A program made the translations under genes and the position numbers. Positions 35,201 to 43,992 of a stretch of 64,000 bases of DNA are shown one piece after another (within the stretch, counting starts at the first letter, position 1; every line of letters begins with the position of its first letter). The DNA comes from Kribbella caucasensis (GTDB taxonomy: Bacteria > Actinomycetota > Actinomycetes > Propionibacteriales > Kribbellaceae), in assembly GCF_004361855.1 (NCBI RefSeq), contig NZ_SNWQ01000003.1, forward strand, positions 310,001 through 374,000, read 5' to 3'. Below the pieces are notes generated by a model. It saw only the letters and a program-made list of their open reading frames with translations, did no database searches and had not been told where the DNA came from.

Positions 35201-35980
35201 ATGCAAGAGTCGGCGTCGATGGTGGGACGGTTGAGCGTTCTATTTCGCGTGGTGTCCCAGGCCGAACCGGCCGGAGCCAGTACGTCCGCATTGGCGCGGG
35301 ACAGCGAACTGAGCCGGCCAACGGTTCACCGCCTGTTGACTGCACTGCGGGCGCAAGGACTGGTCGAACGCGACGCAGACACCGGCAACTGGCTCCTTGG
35401 GCCGGAGTTCTTCCTGTTGAGCATCACCGCCGCTCCGAGGTACGACGTTCGGTCCGTTGCGCAGCCGTGGGTGCGGCGTCTGGCCGAAGCCACCGGCGAG
35501 AGCGCCTTCTTCTCGGTACGCCGTGGCGACGAGACCGTCTGCCTGATTCGAGAGGACGGGGCCTTCCCGATCCGATCGCATGTGCTCTACGAGGGGGCGC
35601 GATTCCCGCTGGGTGTCGTGTCGGCAGGTTTGGCTGTGCTTGCCTTCATGCATCCGCGAGAGGTGGACAACTACCTCGCGGGCGCCGATCTGACGGAGCG
35701 CTACGGTCCGCGGCATTCGGCCGCGGAAGTCCACCGGCGGCTCGACGAGGTCAGGAGCAAAGGGTGGGCCCTGAATCCCGGGCTCGTCGTCGAGGGGAGC
35801 TGGGGCATGGCGGCCGCCGTCTTCGATGCCAATGAGGAGCCGATTGGTGCTCTCACGCTCACCGGCATCGAAGCTCGGTTCGGACCGAAGCGCCAGCGGG
35901 AACTCGGCCCACTGCTGCTCAGAGAAGCGCACTCACTCGGCCGGGTGTTGCGGCAACGGGCAGAGCGCCGACCTTCCTGA
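35201..35980 (+). CDS. IclR-family transcriptional regulator
   Basis: 259 residues from ATG 35201 (a GTG at 35183 would lie inside the operator). N-terminal winged helix: GRLSVLFRVV then STSALARDSELSRPTVHRLLTALRAQGLVERD (about 10-60). C-terminal effector domain with GESAFFSVRRGDETVCL, RFPLGVVSAGLAVLAFM and ALTLTGIEARFG. Regulators of this family sense aromatic or organic acids and often control catabolic CoA-transferase genes, here the divergent scoAB. Confidence 0.9.
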   Translation: MQESASMVGRLSVLFRVVSQAEPAGASTSALARDSELSRPTVHRLLTALRAQGLVERDADTGNWLLGPEFFLLSITAAPRYDVRSVAQPWVRRLAEATGESAFFSVRRGDETVCLIREDGAFPIRSHVLYEGARFPLGVVSAGLAVLAFMHPREVDNYLAGADLTERYGPRHSAAEVHRRLDEVRSKGWALNPGLVVEGSWGMAAAVFDANEEPIGALTLTGIEARFGPKRQRELGPLLLREAHSLGRVLRQRAERRPS

Positions 35981-36013
35981 CAGCCCAGGTCGGGCTGCGG
36001 CATTCTCCGCAAG

Positions 36014-36030
36014 CCTATATCGTATATAAC
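36014..36030. promoter_or_regulatory. AT-rich operator-like motif 1, sugar transporter operon
   Basis: CCTATATCGTATATAAC with arms TATAT/ATATA around CGT, in the gap behind the IclR gene and 180 nt before the binding-protein gene. Confidence 0.5.
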
Positions 36031-36170
36031 TCAGTGCCCAACAGTCGCCACGCTGTGCCACCGCTGTCCACGGTGAACACCAACAGCATCAGGATGCGTC
36101 AATGCCGTTGCCCGTGGCCCGCACCCGAACTCTTGACATGGGTGCGTAACACGATGACACTTCCTCGAAA

Positions 36171-36184
36171 GATATATTATGTAC
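36171..36184. promoter_or_regulatory. AT-rich operator-like motif 2, sugar transporter operon
   Basis: GATATATTATGTAC, 28 nt before the binding-protein start; its TATTATGTA core matches the site at 31658. Probably overlaps the -10 region. Confidence 0.55.
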
Positions 36185-36212
36185 GGCACTCGCCTCAGGA
36201 GGCTCGAGTCCA

Positions 36213-37304
36213 ATGGCCAGATCTCGCAAACCAAGTGCACGCCGACCCACCGTGCTTGTGGCGGTCATCTTTGCTGCCTTGTCGTTGGTACTCACCGCCT
36301 GTGCCGCCCAGGGTGATGCCGGCCAAGGGGCGAGTGCCGGGAACAAGGGCAACCTGATCGGCGTTTCGCTGTATACGAACCAGGTGGCGCGCTTCAACTT
36401 CGAGGAGAAGAAGATGAAGGAGGTCGCCGCGCAGAACGGCGACAGCGTCATCTCCAACTTCGCGAACAACAACCTGGAGACCCAGCTCAGCCAGATCCAG
36501 AGTATGTTCCAGCGAGGTATCAAGGTCCTGGTGCTGAACCAGATCAACTCGAAGGCGTTCGCGCCGATCGTGAGCCAGGCGCAGCAGCGGGGCATCAAGG
36601 TGATCGCGTACGACGAGGACGTGGCCGGAGCGAATGTCGACTACGTCGTCCAGCGCGACAATGTCGAGATGGGCGCGGTGCAGGCCCAGTCCGTGATCGA
36701 CCATCTTCCGGCCGGACGCGTCGCGAAGGTTGCCATCATCCGCGGCGACCCGTCGACTCCGGCCATGGTCCAGATGAGCGAGTCCTACGACAAGCTGATC
36801 GGGAACAACCCGAAGATCGAGGTCGTGTACGACAACACGACGCCCGGCTGGGATCAGGCCGCGGCGCAGCGGAACGCCGAGGCGGCCCTTCAGAAGGAGC
36901 CGAACATCGACGCCTTTCTGGTGATGTGGGACAACGGCGCACAGGCGGTCGCCCAGGCGCTGAAGGCAACCGGCAAGCAGGCGGGCACCGTGTGGTCCAC
37001 CGGGAGTGATGGCTCTCCGGCGAGCCTGGCCTACATCGCCCAGGGCTGGCAGGGCCAGACGACCTGGACCGCGGTCGACAAGCAGGCGACCAATGCGATG
37101 ACCATCGCGCACGCGTTCGCGTCGGGAAGCGAGCCGCCCACGCCGGACTCGAAAACGCAGGCCGGGGTCCCGGTCCTTCACACACCGTTGTCCTCGGTGA
37201 CCAAGGACAACCTGTGTGAGTTCCTCACCAAGAGTGCCCCTACCGGGTGGGTGAAGCAGGAGCAGGTCTTCGGATCCGAAGGGGCGAGCACCTGTGGACA
37301 ATGA
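36213..37304 (+). CDS. Sugar-binding lipoprotein, XylF/RbsB type
   Basis: 363 residues; ATG 36213 with AGGAGG upstream. Signal peptide with lipobox LTAC (about 26-29). The mature protein reads LIGVSLYTNQVARFNFEEKKM, VLVLNQINSKAFAPIV, KVIAYDEDVAGANVDYVV and GDPSTPAM, the ribose/xylose periplasmic-binding fold; the YDEDV and QRDNVEMG details are nearest to D-xylose-binding XylF. First gene of a three-gene importer; overlaps the ATPase gene by 11 nt. Confidence 0.9.
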   Translation: MARSRKPSARRPTVLVAVIFAALSLVLTACAAQGDAGQGASAGNKGNLIGVSLYTNQVARFNFEEKKMKEVAAQNGDSVISNFANNNLETQLSQIQSMFQRGIKVLVLNQINSKAFAPIVSQAQQRGIKVIAYDEDVAGANVDYVVQRDNVEMGAVQAQSVIDHLPAGRVAKVAIIRGDPSTPAMVQMSESYDKLIGNNPKIEVVYDNTTPGWDQAAAQRNAEAALQKEPNIDAFLVMWDNGAQAVAQALKATGKQAGTVWSTGSDGSPASLAYIAQGWQGQTTWTAVDKQATNAMTIAHAFASGSEPPTPDSKTQAGVPVLHTPLSSVTKDNLCEFLTKSAPTGWVKQEQVFGSEGASTCGQ

Positions 37305-38880
37305 CCAACCGGTTGCGGGCGCGGTACCGTCGGTCGATGGCCGGGCGACAGCACTGCTCGTCGCTCGGTCCCTGACCAAGGTTTACGGCAGCACCACGGT
37401 CCTGAACGACGTGGACTTGACCCTTCACGAGGGGCAGGTTCTGGCGGTGGTCGGCGAGAACGGTGCCGGCAAGTCGACGCTGGTCAAGATTCTCAGTGGG
37501 GTGGTTCCCTACGGGGAATACGCCGGCACGGTCGAAGTCGACGGCAATCCGGCGCAGTTCTCATCGCCGTATGCCAGCGACACCGCAGGGGTGGTGATGG
37601 TTCCCCAGGAGCTTCACGTCGTTCCGCATCTGACGATTGCCGAGAACATGTTCGCGGCGCACCTTCCCGGCCGGCACGGTCTCTACGACGAACGCGCGGC
37701 CGTCCGGGAGGCTCGCAAGGCGCTCGAGACTTTCGGGTTGGAGGTCGACCCACGAGCGCCGGCGGCCGTTCTCACTCCTTCGGAGCGACGCCTGATCGTC
37801 CTGGCCGCGGCGCTGCACCGTTCGGCACGGGTGCTCATCCTGGATGAGCCAACTGCTGCACTGACCGAGGCGGAGGCTGGGGTGCTTCTGGATCGGCTGC
37901 GTAGTTTCCGGAAGGCCGGCGTCGGAATCATCTACATCACCCATCGGCTGGATGAGTTGAAGCGGGTGGCCGACGATGTGATGGTGTTGCGGAACGGCCG
38001 CCTGGTCGCCGGCTACGACTCCGTGCCACGCCAGGCCGAGTTGGTGAGCGCCATGTTGGGCGAGACCCTTCGGTCGATCGAGGCGATTGCCCATGTCGCG
38101 CCGACGAAACCAGCGAGCGGTGATCCCGCACTTCGGGTGCGAAACCTCTCCGTCTTCGTGAATGACAAGCAGCAGCGGCCGCGGGTGCTTGATGTGAGCC
38201 TCGATGTCTACCCGGGGGAGATTGTCGGTCTCTACGGATTGGTGGGCGCCGGGCGCACCGAGCTGGGGCGAGCGCTCTTCGGCGCCTGGCCTGGCCCTGT
38301 CACCGGAGAGTGCCACATCGGTGGGACGCAGGGCCTGCCCAAGAACACCAACCGTGCCCTGAAGAGAGGGCTGTCGCTTCTTGTCGAGGACCGGAAGTCT
38401 CAGGGGGTCTTCCACGGTCAGTCCGTGTCTTCCAACATGACGGTCTCGATGCTCGATGATCTCAGCCGGATGCGATTGCTGGTCGACAAACCCAGGGAAC
38501 GGCATCGAGTCGACGAGTTCGTCCAGAAGCTTGGGGTCAGGCCGCCACGGACGCGAATCGCCATCGATGCGTTGAGTGGTGGTAACCAGCAGAAGGTCTT
38601 GTTGGGGCGGTGCCTGATCGATGACCTGAAGGTACTCATCCTCGACGAGCCGACCCTGGGTGTGGATGTCGGAGCGCGCCGCGACATCTACCAGCTGGTC
38701 CGAAAGATCGCCCGTGAACTCGAAGTCGGCGTTCTGCTCATCTCGAGCGATGTAGACGAAGTCCTGACAGAAGCTGACCGCATCCTCGTTATGTACAAGT
38801 GCCGGATCCGAGGTGAGTTCTCGCGTGGTGCGAGCGCTCACGATCTCATGTCGGCCGCGACCGGAGCCTCGATGCCATGA
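37294..38880 (+). CDS. Sugar ABC transporter ATPase with two ABC domains, XylG/RbsA type
   Basis: 528 residues from GTG 37294. First ABC half: GENGAGKST, LTPSERRLIVLAAAL in place of a classical signature, ILDEPTAAL. Second half: degenerate Walker A LYGLVGAGRTEL, signature LSGGNQQKVLLGR and ILDEPTLGVDVGA. This asymmetry is normal for the family. Energises import of a monosaccharide with the adjacent permease; four-base overlap with it. Confidence 0.93.
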   Translation: MDNDQPVAGAVPSVDGRATALLVARSLTKVYGSTTVLNDVDLTLHEGQVLAVVGENGAGKSTLVKILSGVVPYGEYAGTVEVDGNPAQFSSPYASDTAGVVMVPQELHVVPHLTIAENMFAAHLPGRHGLYDERAAVREARKALETFGLEVDPRAPAAVLTPSERRLIVLAAALHRSARVLILDEPTAALTEAEAGVLLDRLRSFRKAGVGIIYITHRLDELKRVADDVMVLRNGRLVAGYDSVPRQAELVSAMLGETLRSIEAIAHVAPTKPASGDPALRVRNLSVFVNDKQQRPRVLDVSLDVYPGEIVGLYGLVGAGRTELGRALFGAWPGPVTGECHIGGTQGLPKNTNRALKRGLSLLVEDRKSQGVFHGQSVSSNMTVSMLDDLSRMRLLVDKPRERHRVDEFVQKLGVRPPRTRIAIDALSGGNQQKVLLGRCLIDDLKVLILDEPTLGVDVGARRDIYQLVRKIARELEVGVLLISSDVDEVLTEADRILVMYKCRIRGEFSRGASAHDLMSAATGASMP

Positions 38881-40079
38881 CCCTTCAAGAAAGTTCCCGC
38901 AAAGTGCCGCAGACCGCAGATGACCACGATGCTCCGCGTGCAGCCGGTCGTGCGTACAGCCGTGTCGTCGCCGCGCTTCTTTCCCGATCCACGGTACTGA
39001 CCGCCGCGGCGCTCGTGCTCATCCTGTACTTCCAGCAGGTGTCCGGCGGCTTGTTCCTCACCTCCACGAACGCTTCCTTGCTGCTGCGGCAGACGGCGGT
39101 GGTCGCCGTCGTGGCGGCCGGCATGGCGATGCTGATCATCATGGGGGAGATCGACCTGTCGGTCGGCAGCGCCGCGTTCTTCACCGGCCTGGTGGTAGCC
39201 CACTTTCAGGTTCAGGGCTGGGGCGTGGTGCCGAGCATTGGTGCCGGCGTAGTCGCCGGAATCGTCCTGGGACTGGTCAATGGTCTCGTGATCACGCGGT
39301 TCGCTGTCCCAGCCTTCATCGTCACCCTGGCAGGGTTCCTCCTCTGGCGCGGTCTCGGTCTGCTGTTGGCGAAAGCCACGCCTATCGGGCCGGTCAGCAA
39401 CGACCTCATCTTCGTCACTGAGGGGCGCATGCCCATTCCACTGGTCTACGGCCTGGGGCTGGCGGTTCTCGCTGTCGGAGCCCGTTGGGCGATCGCGGGA
39501 CGACGCGGGGCCGAGCGTGCCGGGAGTCTGGTCGCGCTGATCGTGCGGCTTACGGTATCCGTGGCGATCGCGGTCCTGGTGATCGTGATCGGGCAGACAC
39601 CGACCGGCTTGCCGAACGCGTTGCTCTGGATTCTCGGCGTCGCGATGGTACTGGGTGGAGTGCTGGGCCGGGCGAAACTGGGTCGCCGGATCTTCCTGCT
39701 GGGATCGAACGCAGAGGCTGCGGTCTACGCGGGTATCAACGCGAAGCGAACGGTGCTCATCGGCTTCCTGGTGATGGGCGCGATCTACGGCATTGCAGGC
39801 ACCATGCTCACCGCCCGGGCCGGTGTTGCGAGCCCGGATGCGGGCAATACGTTGGAACTCGTTGCGATCGCCGCTGCCGTGATCGGCGGCACGTCCTTGC
39901 GGGGCGGCGTCGGCTCGATCCGCGGAGCCATTCTCGGTGCGTTCCTGTTGGCTACGATGGACAACGGCATGTCACTGCTCGGAGTCCCGACGTACTCGCA
40001 GAACGTCGTCAAGGCGATCATCCTGGTTCTCGCGGTCGCGCTGGACGGATACTTCCGGCGCCGGCAGTTGGCGAAGTAG
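38877..40079 (+). CDS. Sugar ABC transporter permease, XylH/RbsC type
   Basis: 400 residues with 9-10 hydrophobic segments. Conserved pieces: [17 protein letters not shown] (about 82-98), [19 protein letters not shown] and [40 protein letters not shown]. The long middle insertion between transmembrane segments favours the XylH-like subgroup. Last gene of the importer; the DNA behind it is a broken dehydrogenase. Confidence 0.92.
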   Translation: MTLQESSRKVPQTADDHDAPRAAGRAYSRVVAALLSRSTVLTAAALVLILYFQQVSGGLFLTSTNASLLLRQTAVVAVVAAGMAMLIIMGEIDLSVGSAAFFTGLVVAHFQVQGWGVVPSIGAGVVAGIVLGLVNGLVITRFAVPAFIVTLAGFLLWRGLGLLLAKATPIGPVSNDLIFVTEGRMPIPLVYGLGLAVLAVGARWAIAGRRGAERAGSLVALIVRLTVSVAIAVLVIVIGQTPTGLPNALLWILGVAMVLGGVLGRAKLGRRIFLLGSNAEAAVYAGINAKRTVLIGFLVMGAIYGIAGTMLTARAGVASPDAGNTLELVAIAAAVIGGTSLRGGVGSIRGAILGAFLLATMDNGMSLLGVPTYSQNVVKAIILVLAVALDGYFRRRQLAK

Positions 40080-40167
40080 CTGCGGTCTGAGGCCACCGAC
40101 AGTCCTGGAACCATTGGACTACCTGGTGAGTCGTTCATGGTGGATGCGGGCTCCGGCGACGCCGATG

Positions 40168-40423
40168 CGACCCGGTCGCCGACGCTGTGCTTGGTCACGG
40201 CCGAGCCGACCTCGCGAACGACCCCGACGATCTCGTGTCCGACGACCTGCGGGTAGTTGATCGGACCCCAGTCGCCGCGGACGGTGTGGATGTCGGAGTG
40301 ACAGATGCCGGCATAGGCGATGTCGATCAGCACGTCATGCGGCCGTACATCACGACGCTGGATCTTCGCCGGGATCAGCGGTTCGGTCGCCGAAGGAGCC
40401 GTGTACGCGTTGACGGTGAGCAA
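40168..40423 (-). pseudogene. Zinc alcohol dehydrogenase, N-terminal remnant
   Basis: About 85 codons from a TTG with an AGGAGGAG site (40423). The sequence is near-identical to the N-terminus of the complete enzyme at 59352-60395 (shared RRDVx[28 protein letters not shown], [15 protein letters not shown]). The match ends just after GDRV, before the structural zinc cysteines, and unrelated sequence follows. A dead fragment left by recombination or deletion next to the sugar importer. Confidence 0.8.
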
Positions 40424-40799
40424 GGTTGTTCTCCTCCTGGTACTTGTGGCAGCTGTTGATTGTGTGGCGCCGGCAGCTGGTGCCATCTCTAGCGTGCCCT
40501 GCGGTGTGGCGGAGGTGGAAGGCTCTGCCAGCCCTCCCCAGATGTGGTCTGGTTCACCGTAAGCGGCTGAGGCCGACTAGCCTGGGGCTGTGGCGGCTCA
40601 GCAGTTGGCGTTCCTGACTGGGGCGACGACTGGACAGCGTTGTGCCGATGAGCGTTGACCCGACGCAGAACTTCGAATGGCTCGTCGAACTGGGGGCTCG
40701 AGTCGTGGTGATCGATCGTCCGAAGGCAGCTGTCGACGGCCGGGGCCACCGCCGTGATAACTCCTTGTCACGGGCGAATGTACTTGTACACCACCGTGC
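40424..40799. other. Gene-poor stretch behind the dehydrogenase remnant
   Basis: About 375 bases. Short frames on both strands (for example SVDPTQNFEWLVELGARVVV on the plus strand near 40650) look like scraps of coding sequence but no family can be named. No repeats or RNA seen. Confidence 0.4.
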
Positions 40800-41867
40800 T
40801 CATGGCCTGGTCGATCTCGGCGACCACGAACTCGTGGTGGGGTGGTCGACTGGTGGCAGCCCGACGTAGGCGCGGTAGGCGCTGATCGTGCGGTACAAGC
40901 CCTCCTCCATTGTGTAGGAAGGCGCGATGCCGAGCACCTTCTTCGCCTGGGAGGCGTCGTAGCGGAGTGCCCAGTTGGTTTCGGCGCCCGGCTTGAGGCC
41001 GGCGGCTTCGCCTCCGTCGACCAGTTCCATCTCCGCAGCTGGAAGGACCTTGCGAACAAACTCGAACGCTTCTCGGATTGGCCGATAGTCGCCACTGGTT
41101 ACGAAGCTTTCTCCGCTTCCGTTGCGGGACTCGAGCGCGGTGAGAAAGGAGCGCGCGACGTCCTCGATGTAGTGGAACCCGAGGTGGTGGTCGCCGAAGG
41201 GGACGATCGATGGCCCGATGCCGCGGGCGGGATTCTCCACGAGGTTGGCGAACCAGGTGTTTCCTCCGCCACGCCCCGCCTTCACGTGTTCCCCGAAGCC
41301 GTAGACCTTGCCGAGCCGCAACCCGACGACACTGAGGCCGGAGTTGTCGTGGTACCGGCGGGCGATCTGCTCCAGGAACGCCTTTGTGCTGCCGTACGTG
41401 GACTGGGGATCGAGCACGCTGGTGTCATCGATCACGCCCGCGGGGGAGATCGAGCGAGGTCCGAAGACGTTGATCGAGCTCGCCCACACGACACGTTCCA
41501 CGCTGTGCTCGACAGCTGTCTCGAAGACGTTGACGCTGCCGCCGATATTCACTTCGATCGCTCGAGGGATGTTGGCCTCGGAGGCGGCCGCTACAAGTGA
41601 TGCCAGGTGAACGATCCGGGTCACGTCGTGGATCTCGATCGTCCGGCTGAGAAGGTCGCGGTCGCGGATGTCGCCGACAACCACCGTGACCTGTTCCCAT
41701 CCTGCAGCGCCGACGATGTAGCGCGCATTGTCGATGTCGGGGTACTTGCCGGCGCCGTCCGGGCTGCCGCCGAACAGCCCGAACAGGACGACCCGCTCGC
41801 CGGACTGGACCAGGTCGCGCACGATGTAGGCGCCGACGAAGCCGATGCCGGTCACGAGTACTGTCAT
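40800..41867 (-). CDS. NAD-dependent epimerase/dehydratase (extended SDR)
   Basis: 355 residues; ATG 41867 with AAAGGAGG upstream. GxxGxxG motif VTGIGFVGAYI at the N-terminus, VVGDIRDRDL, ASSINVFGP and the YGSTKAFLE catalytic YxxxK (about 160-164), then GLRLGKVYGFG. The substrate is not readable from sequence; nucleotide sugars or 3-beta-hydroxysteroid-type substrates are possible. It follows the Baeyer-Villiger gene at 27 nt on the same strand, so it probably acts in that pathway. Confidence 0.87.
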   Translation of the reverse strand: MTVLVTGIGFVGAYIVRDLVQSGERVVLFGLFGGSPDGAGKYPDIDNARYIVGAAGWEQVTVVVGDIRDRDLLSRTIEIHDVTRIVHLASLVAAASEANIPRAIEVNIGGSVNVFETAVEHSVERVVWASSINVFGPRSISPAGVIDDTSVLDPQSTYGSTKAFLEQIARRYHDNSGLSVVGLRLGKVYGFGEHVKAGRGGGNTWFANLVENPARGIGPSIVPFGDHHLGFHYIEDVARSFLTALESRNGSGESFVTSGDYRPIREAFEFVRKVLPAAEMELVDGGEAAGLKPGAETNWALRYDASQAKKVLGIAPSYTMEEGLYRTISAYRAYVGLPPVDHPTTSSWSPRSTRP

Positions 41868-41894
41868 CGAGACCCTCCTTTGCGGTGGCGTTGG

Positions 41895-43919
41895 TTACGC
41901 CGAGGTCGAGCCCGGCTGGAAGTGGAACGGCCCTGTCGCCACTTGGTCGTAAGCGAAGTCGTCCGGTACGTCGGGATGCGACGAGTCGACGATGTCGAGC
42001 TGGGGCACGGTCGCGAAGTCGGCCAAAGCTGCTTCCCGCGTCAAGTGCCAGTAGTCGAGGAGCCGCCATGGGCTGTTCGTCACGACCCGGCCGCGGGAGT
42101 TGCGGAAGTAGGTCGACATGCCCGGGTGGCTCCAGATCATCTTCTGGTGCATCGCCTGGATCTTCTCGTTGTACGCGTCGTACACCTCGGGCCGGCACTC
42201 GATTTCGCGCAGCTTGTGCTGGGCGATCTGGCGGAGCGCCGAGAGGACGAAGTCGATCTGGCACTCGACGGTGAAGATGAAGCTGCCGCCGTGCCCAAGG
42301 GCGGTGTTCGGGCCGTAGAGCATGAAGAGGTTGGGGAACTGCGGAACGACGGTGCCCAGGTACGCGCGCGAGTCGTCGCCGTCCCACGCCTCGCGGATCG
42401 TGGTTCCGCCGCGGCCGATCACCTCGACGGGGGAGAGGAATCGCGTCACGTCGTACCCGGTGGCGACGATGAGGACGTCGACCTCGTGTGCCTCGCCACC
42501 CGTGCTCGAGACCTTGTTGCCTGCGACGCTTGCGACCCCGTTGTCGACCAGCGTCACGTGCGGCTTCTTGAGGGCCTTGTACCAGCCGTTGTCCAGCAGC
42601 ATCCGCTTGCCGAACGGTGGAAACGTCGGAGTGACCTTCTCGATCAGGTCCGGACGATCGGCCAGCTGGTCGTGGATGTAGCGGGTGAAGACTTCCCGAT
42701 GACCCTCGTTCGTGGCGTTGATCGACCGCTCAGGATGCTTCCACTCCGGGTCCTTCAGGAGCGCTTCGTGCACTTGGCTGTCGAAGATCCAGCTCAGGCG
42801 CAGGCGATAAAGCCACTGGTAGTGCGGCACCTCACGCAGGAGGAAGCGAACGGCGTCGGGCACCGGCTTCCTGAACTTCGGGAACGGTGCCGCCCACTGG
42901 CGCGAGCGCTGGAAGACGGTCAGCGACCTGACTGTGTCGGCGACAGCAGGTACGAGTTGCATAGCGCTCGCGCCGTTGCCGATGACAGCGACCCGTTTGC
43001 CCTCGAGCTCGATGCCTGGATCCCATTTCGACGTGTGAACGACCGGCCCGTCGAAGTCGCGGAGGCCAGGGATGTCGGGCCACTTGGGCGTGGTGAATCC
43101 ACCCACCGCCGAGATCACCGCATTGGTGACCAGAGTCTCCTCGCTCCCGTCGGAGCGCCTGAGCAGCGAATGCCACGTGTAGGTCTCTTCGTCGTAGCGA
43201 GTGGTGAGGCACTCGGTGCCGAACTCGACGCGGTCCTCGATGCCGGCCTCTTTCGCAACGCGCTGGAAGTAGCTCTCGACCTCGGTCTGAAGTGGAAAGA
43301 ACATGGTCCAGTCGCCGTTGGCGAAACTGTACGAGTACAGGTGTCCTGGGGTGTCGACACCGCAGCCGGGGTAGTGGTGTGAGTGCCACACTCCGCCGGC
43401 CTGGTCCTGCTTCTCGATGATGGTGTAGTCGACGCCCGCCTGTTGCAAGCGGACCGCCGCGGCGACGCCCGACATGCCCGCGCCGATGATCAGCACCCTG
43501 AAACCCTCGGGCAGGTCGATCGGCTCCGGAGTTTCGCCGGCGTACCTCGCAAGCTTGTGGAGCATGAGCTGGGCATAGTCGGCCGGGATGGGTTGCGCTT
43601 CCGATACCGTCATCATCTGGATGAGCTCGGCGGCTGTGGGGAGCGGCTTGGCGATCCGTCCTCCGCGCTTCCAGGCGACAATCGCCTCGAACGCAGCCGT
43701 CCGGACCTCGTCCTGCATGGCGGACAGCAGGCCCCCTGAGTCGTTGTCGTCCCAGCGGCTCGCCTCGGGCGTGAATGGCGGCAGGAGCCATCGCTCCTCC
43801 CCGGTGAACTGGTAGAGCAGGAGCAGCAGAGTAGGAATATTGGCAGCAGGAAGGGCCTTTGCGAGCTCGTGCTCGAAGAGCTCGATGTCGTCGTTGTCGA
43901 GAGGCATCGCTTCACTCAT
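41895..43919 (-). CDS. Baeyer-Villiger flavin monooxygenase with N-terminal extension (HAPMO-like)
   Basis: 674 residues. Residues 1-140 form an extra helical domain (AANIPTLLLLLYQFTGEERWL) as in 4-hydroxyacetophenone monooxygenase. Then the FAD Rossmann motif IGAGMSG (145-151), GGVWHSHHYPGCGVD, the Baeyer-Villiger fingerprint FDGPVVHTSKWD (FxGxxxHxxxWD) and the NADPH Rossmann motif IGNGASA. Converts a ketone into an ester or lactone with O2 and NADPH. The start is probably ATG 43919, with an alternative ATG four codons in. Preceded at 12 nt by an AT-rich operator-like site. Substrate unknown. Confidence 0.92.
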   Translation of the reverse strand: MSEAMPLDNDDIELFEHELAKALPAANIPTLLLLLYQFTGEERWLLPPFTPEASRWDDNDSGGLLSAMQDEVRTAAFEAIVAWKRGGRIAKPLPTAAELIQMMTVSEAQPIPADYAQLMLHKLARYAGETPEPIDLPEGFRVLIIGAGMSGVAAAVRLQQAGVDYTIIEKQDQAGGVWHSHHYPGCGVDTPGHLYSYSFANGDWTMFFPLQTEVESYFQRVAKEAGIEDRVEFGTECLTTRYDEETYTWHSLLRRSDGSEETLVTNAVISAVGGFTTPKWPDIPGLRDFDGPVVHTSKWDPGIELEGKRVAVIGNGASAMQLVPAVADTVRSLTVFQRSRQWAAPFPKFRKPVPDAVRFLLREVPHYQWLYRLRLSWIFDSQVHEALLKDPEWKHPERSINATNEGHREVFTRYIHDQLADRPDLIEKVTPTFPPFGKRMLLDNGWYKALKKPHVTLVDNGVASVAGNKVSSTGGEAHEVDVLIVATGYDVTRFLSPVEVIGRGGTTIREAWDGDDSRAYLGTVVPQFPNLFMLYGPNTALGHGGSFIFTVECQIDFVLSALRQIAQHKLREIECRPEVYDAYNEKIQAMHQKMIWSHPGMSTYFRNSRGRVVTNSPWRLLDYWHLTREAALADFATVPQLDIVDSSHPDVPDDFAYDQVATGPFHFQPGSTSA

Positions 43920-43930
43920 TCCTCTTGCCG

Positions 43931-43953
43931 TACATTAAACATAAAATATGATC
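43931..43953. promoter_or_regulatory. AT-rich operator-like motif, Baeyer-Villiger operon
   Basis: Read on the minus strand it begins GATCATATTTTATGTTTAAT, sharing GATCATAT with the two sites near 29 kb. It abuts the start of the monooxygenase gene. Confidence 0.55.
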
Positions 43954-43992
43954 AGTGCTTATGTGTCTGGGCAGCACCTGCAGTCTGGACGC

